This document shows positions 6,495 through 7,074 of a stretch of DNA of 7,074 bases, piece after piece. The stretch spans positions 1 to 7,074 of the forward strand of contig CALEAR010000101.1 of assembly GCA_937943665.1 (NCBI GenBank), read 5' to 3'. The notes under the pieces were generated by a model. The model had not been told where the DNA came from and did not search any database. It saw only the letters and a program-made list of their open reading frames with translations. How positions within the stretch are numbered: position 1 is the first letter of the stretch; each line of letters opens with the position of its first letter. This DNA comes from an uncultured Alcanivoracaceae bacterium. Its GTDB lineage: Bacteria > Pseudomonadota > Gammaproteobacteria > Pseudomonadales > Alcanivoracaceae. Both the position numbers and the translations under genes were made by a program.

Positions 6495-7064
6495 ATGTCA
6501 GCCGCTAAAGCCCCACTCTCTGGTATTCGTGTCATTGAAATGGGGCAGCTGCTAGCAGGGCCCTTTGCCGGCACCTTGTTGGCCTACTTTGGCGCTGAAG
6601 TTATTAAAATTGAACCCCCAAACGGGGACCCATTACGCCAATGGCGCGCCCTCGATGAAGAGGGCACCTCCTACTGGTGGCGCAGTCTAGGCCGCAATAA
6701 AAAATGCGTTACCCTGAACTTAAGGGAACCCCAAGGTCGAGAACTGGCTAAAAAGCTTATTGATTCAAGCCAGGTGCTCATAGAAAACTTTCGCCCTGGC
6801 ACCATGGAAGCATGGGGGCTAGGGCCTGAGGTGTTCCAAGACAGCAACCCTGCCTTAGTGTACGCTCGTATTTCTGGCTACGGCCAAACTGGCCCCTATG
6901 CCCACAAACCCGGCTATGCCTCCGTTACCGAAGCCTATGGCGGCTTGCGTTATGTAAACGGCCATCAGGGGGAAGCCCCCGTACGCATGAATCTTTCCTT
7001 AGGCGATTCCTTAGCGGGGTTGCACAATGCTATTGGCGTTGGCTTGTCCACCTTCGGGCCATAG
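6495..7064 (+). CDS. Family III CoA-transferase (CaiB/BaiF, formyl-CoA-transferase-like), interrupted
   Basis: Family members move CoA between acyl groups and dicarboxylic or other carboxylic acids through an aspartyl-CoA intermediate and form interlocked dimers in the cytoplasm. Visible family blocks in order: LAGPFAGTLLAYFGAEVIKI (20-39), GRNKKCVTLNLR (66-77), IENFRPGTMEAWGLG (96-110), ISGYGQTGPY (126-135), and LGDSLAGLHNAIG (169-181), where Asp171 matches the catalytic aspartate of formyl-CoA transferase (Asp169). The substrate cannot be told from this half. Full members are about 380-430 residues, but here TAG at 7062-7064 stops translation after 189 residues, just beyond the catalytic motif. 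The following codons in the same frame read Asp-Gly-Ser, plausible for the family's next loop. The gene may be truly truncated, or the stop may be a sequence error close to the end of the fragment. It begins nine bases after the exported-protein gene. Confidence 0.85.
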   Translation: MSAAKAPLSGIRVIEMGQLLAGPFAGTLLAYFGAEVIKIEPPNGDPLRQWRALDEEGTSYWWRSLGRNKKCVTLNLREPQGRELAKKLIDSSQVLIENFRPGTMEAWGLGPEVFQDSNPALVYARISGYGQTGPYAHKPGYASVTEAYGGLRYVNGHQGEAPVRMNLSLGDSLAGLHNAIGVGLSTFGP

Positions 7065-7074
7065 GATGGCTCCG

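Noticed and set aside
1..7074. tRNA, rRNA, riboswitch, CRISPR array, insertion sequence or attachment site
   Set aside because: I saw no cloverleaf, direct-repeat array, transposase motif or terminal inverted repeat, and all gaps between genes are under 100 bases.

Overview
The window looks like an ordinary chromosomal stretch of a gammaproteobacterium. The visible part of the ABC-F protein matches enterobacterial/marine gammaproteobacterial Uup almost motif by motif, and the DegQ-type protease has the length and residue spacing of E. coli DegQ. Base composition is near-balanced, codon use looks even from gene to gene, and I see no mobile element, tRNA, rRNA or CRISPR array. I cannot name a genus from sequence alone; a marine Oceanospirillales-like lineage is only a guess.

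Layout. (1) Bases 3-1082, + strand: the 3' part of uup (interdomain linker, second ATPase domain, C-terminal coiled coil); its 5' part lies outside the window. (2) 1149-2450, +: a 433-residue protein of the condensation/wax-ester-synthase acyltransferase superfamily whose HHxxxDG catalytic motif is degenerate. (3) 2451-2473: a perfect 10-bp hairpin with A/T flanks that serves as a shared bidirectional terminator between convergent genes. (4) 2476-3849, -: DegQ-type periplasmic serine protease. (5) 3901-4575, -: a METTL20/ETFB-lysine-methyltransferase-like enzyme starting with GTG, upstream of degQ and probably in one operon with it. (6) 4576-4667: a divergent control region with an extended -10 promoter for the minus-strand pair and a run of eight C. 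(7) 4668-6485, +: a 605-residue exported protein I do not recognise. (8) 6495-7064, +: the N-terminal half of a family III (CaiB/BaiF) CoA-transferase, nine bases downstream of the exported protein and translationally coupled to it, interrupted by a stop ten bases before the window ends.

How the genes fit together. Two themes can be suggested but not proven: envelope protein quality control (DegQ and an exported unknown protein) and acyl-CoA/fatty-acid metabolism (a possible electron-transfer-flavoprotein methyltransferase, a CoA-transferase and a condensation-superfamily acyltransferase homologue). The most interesting items are the catalytically degenerate condensation protein, the unknown exported protein tied to a CoA-transferase, the methyltransferase-degQ pairing, and the homopolymer tracts in the divergent promoter region. 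I found no clear evidence of a wholly new multi-gene system.
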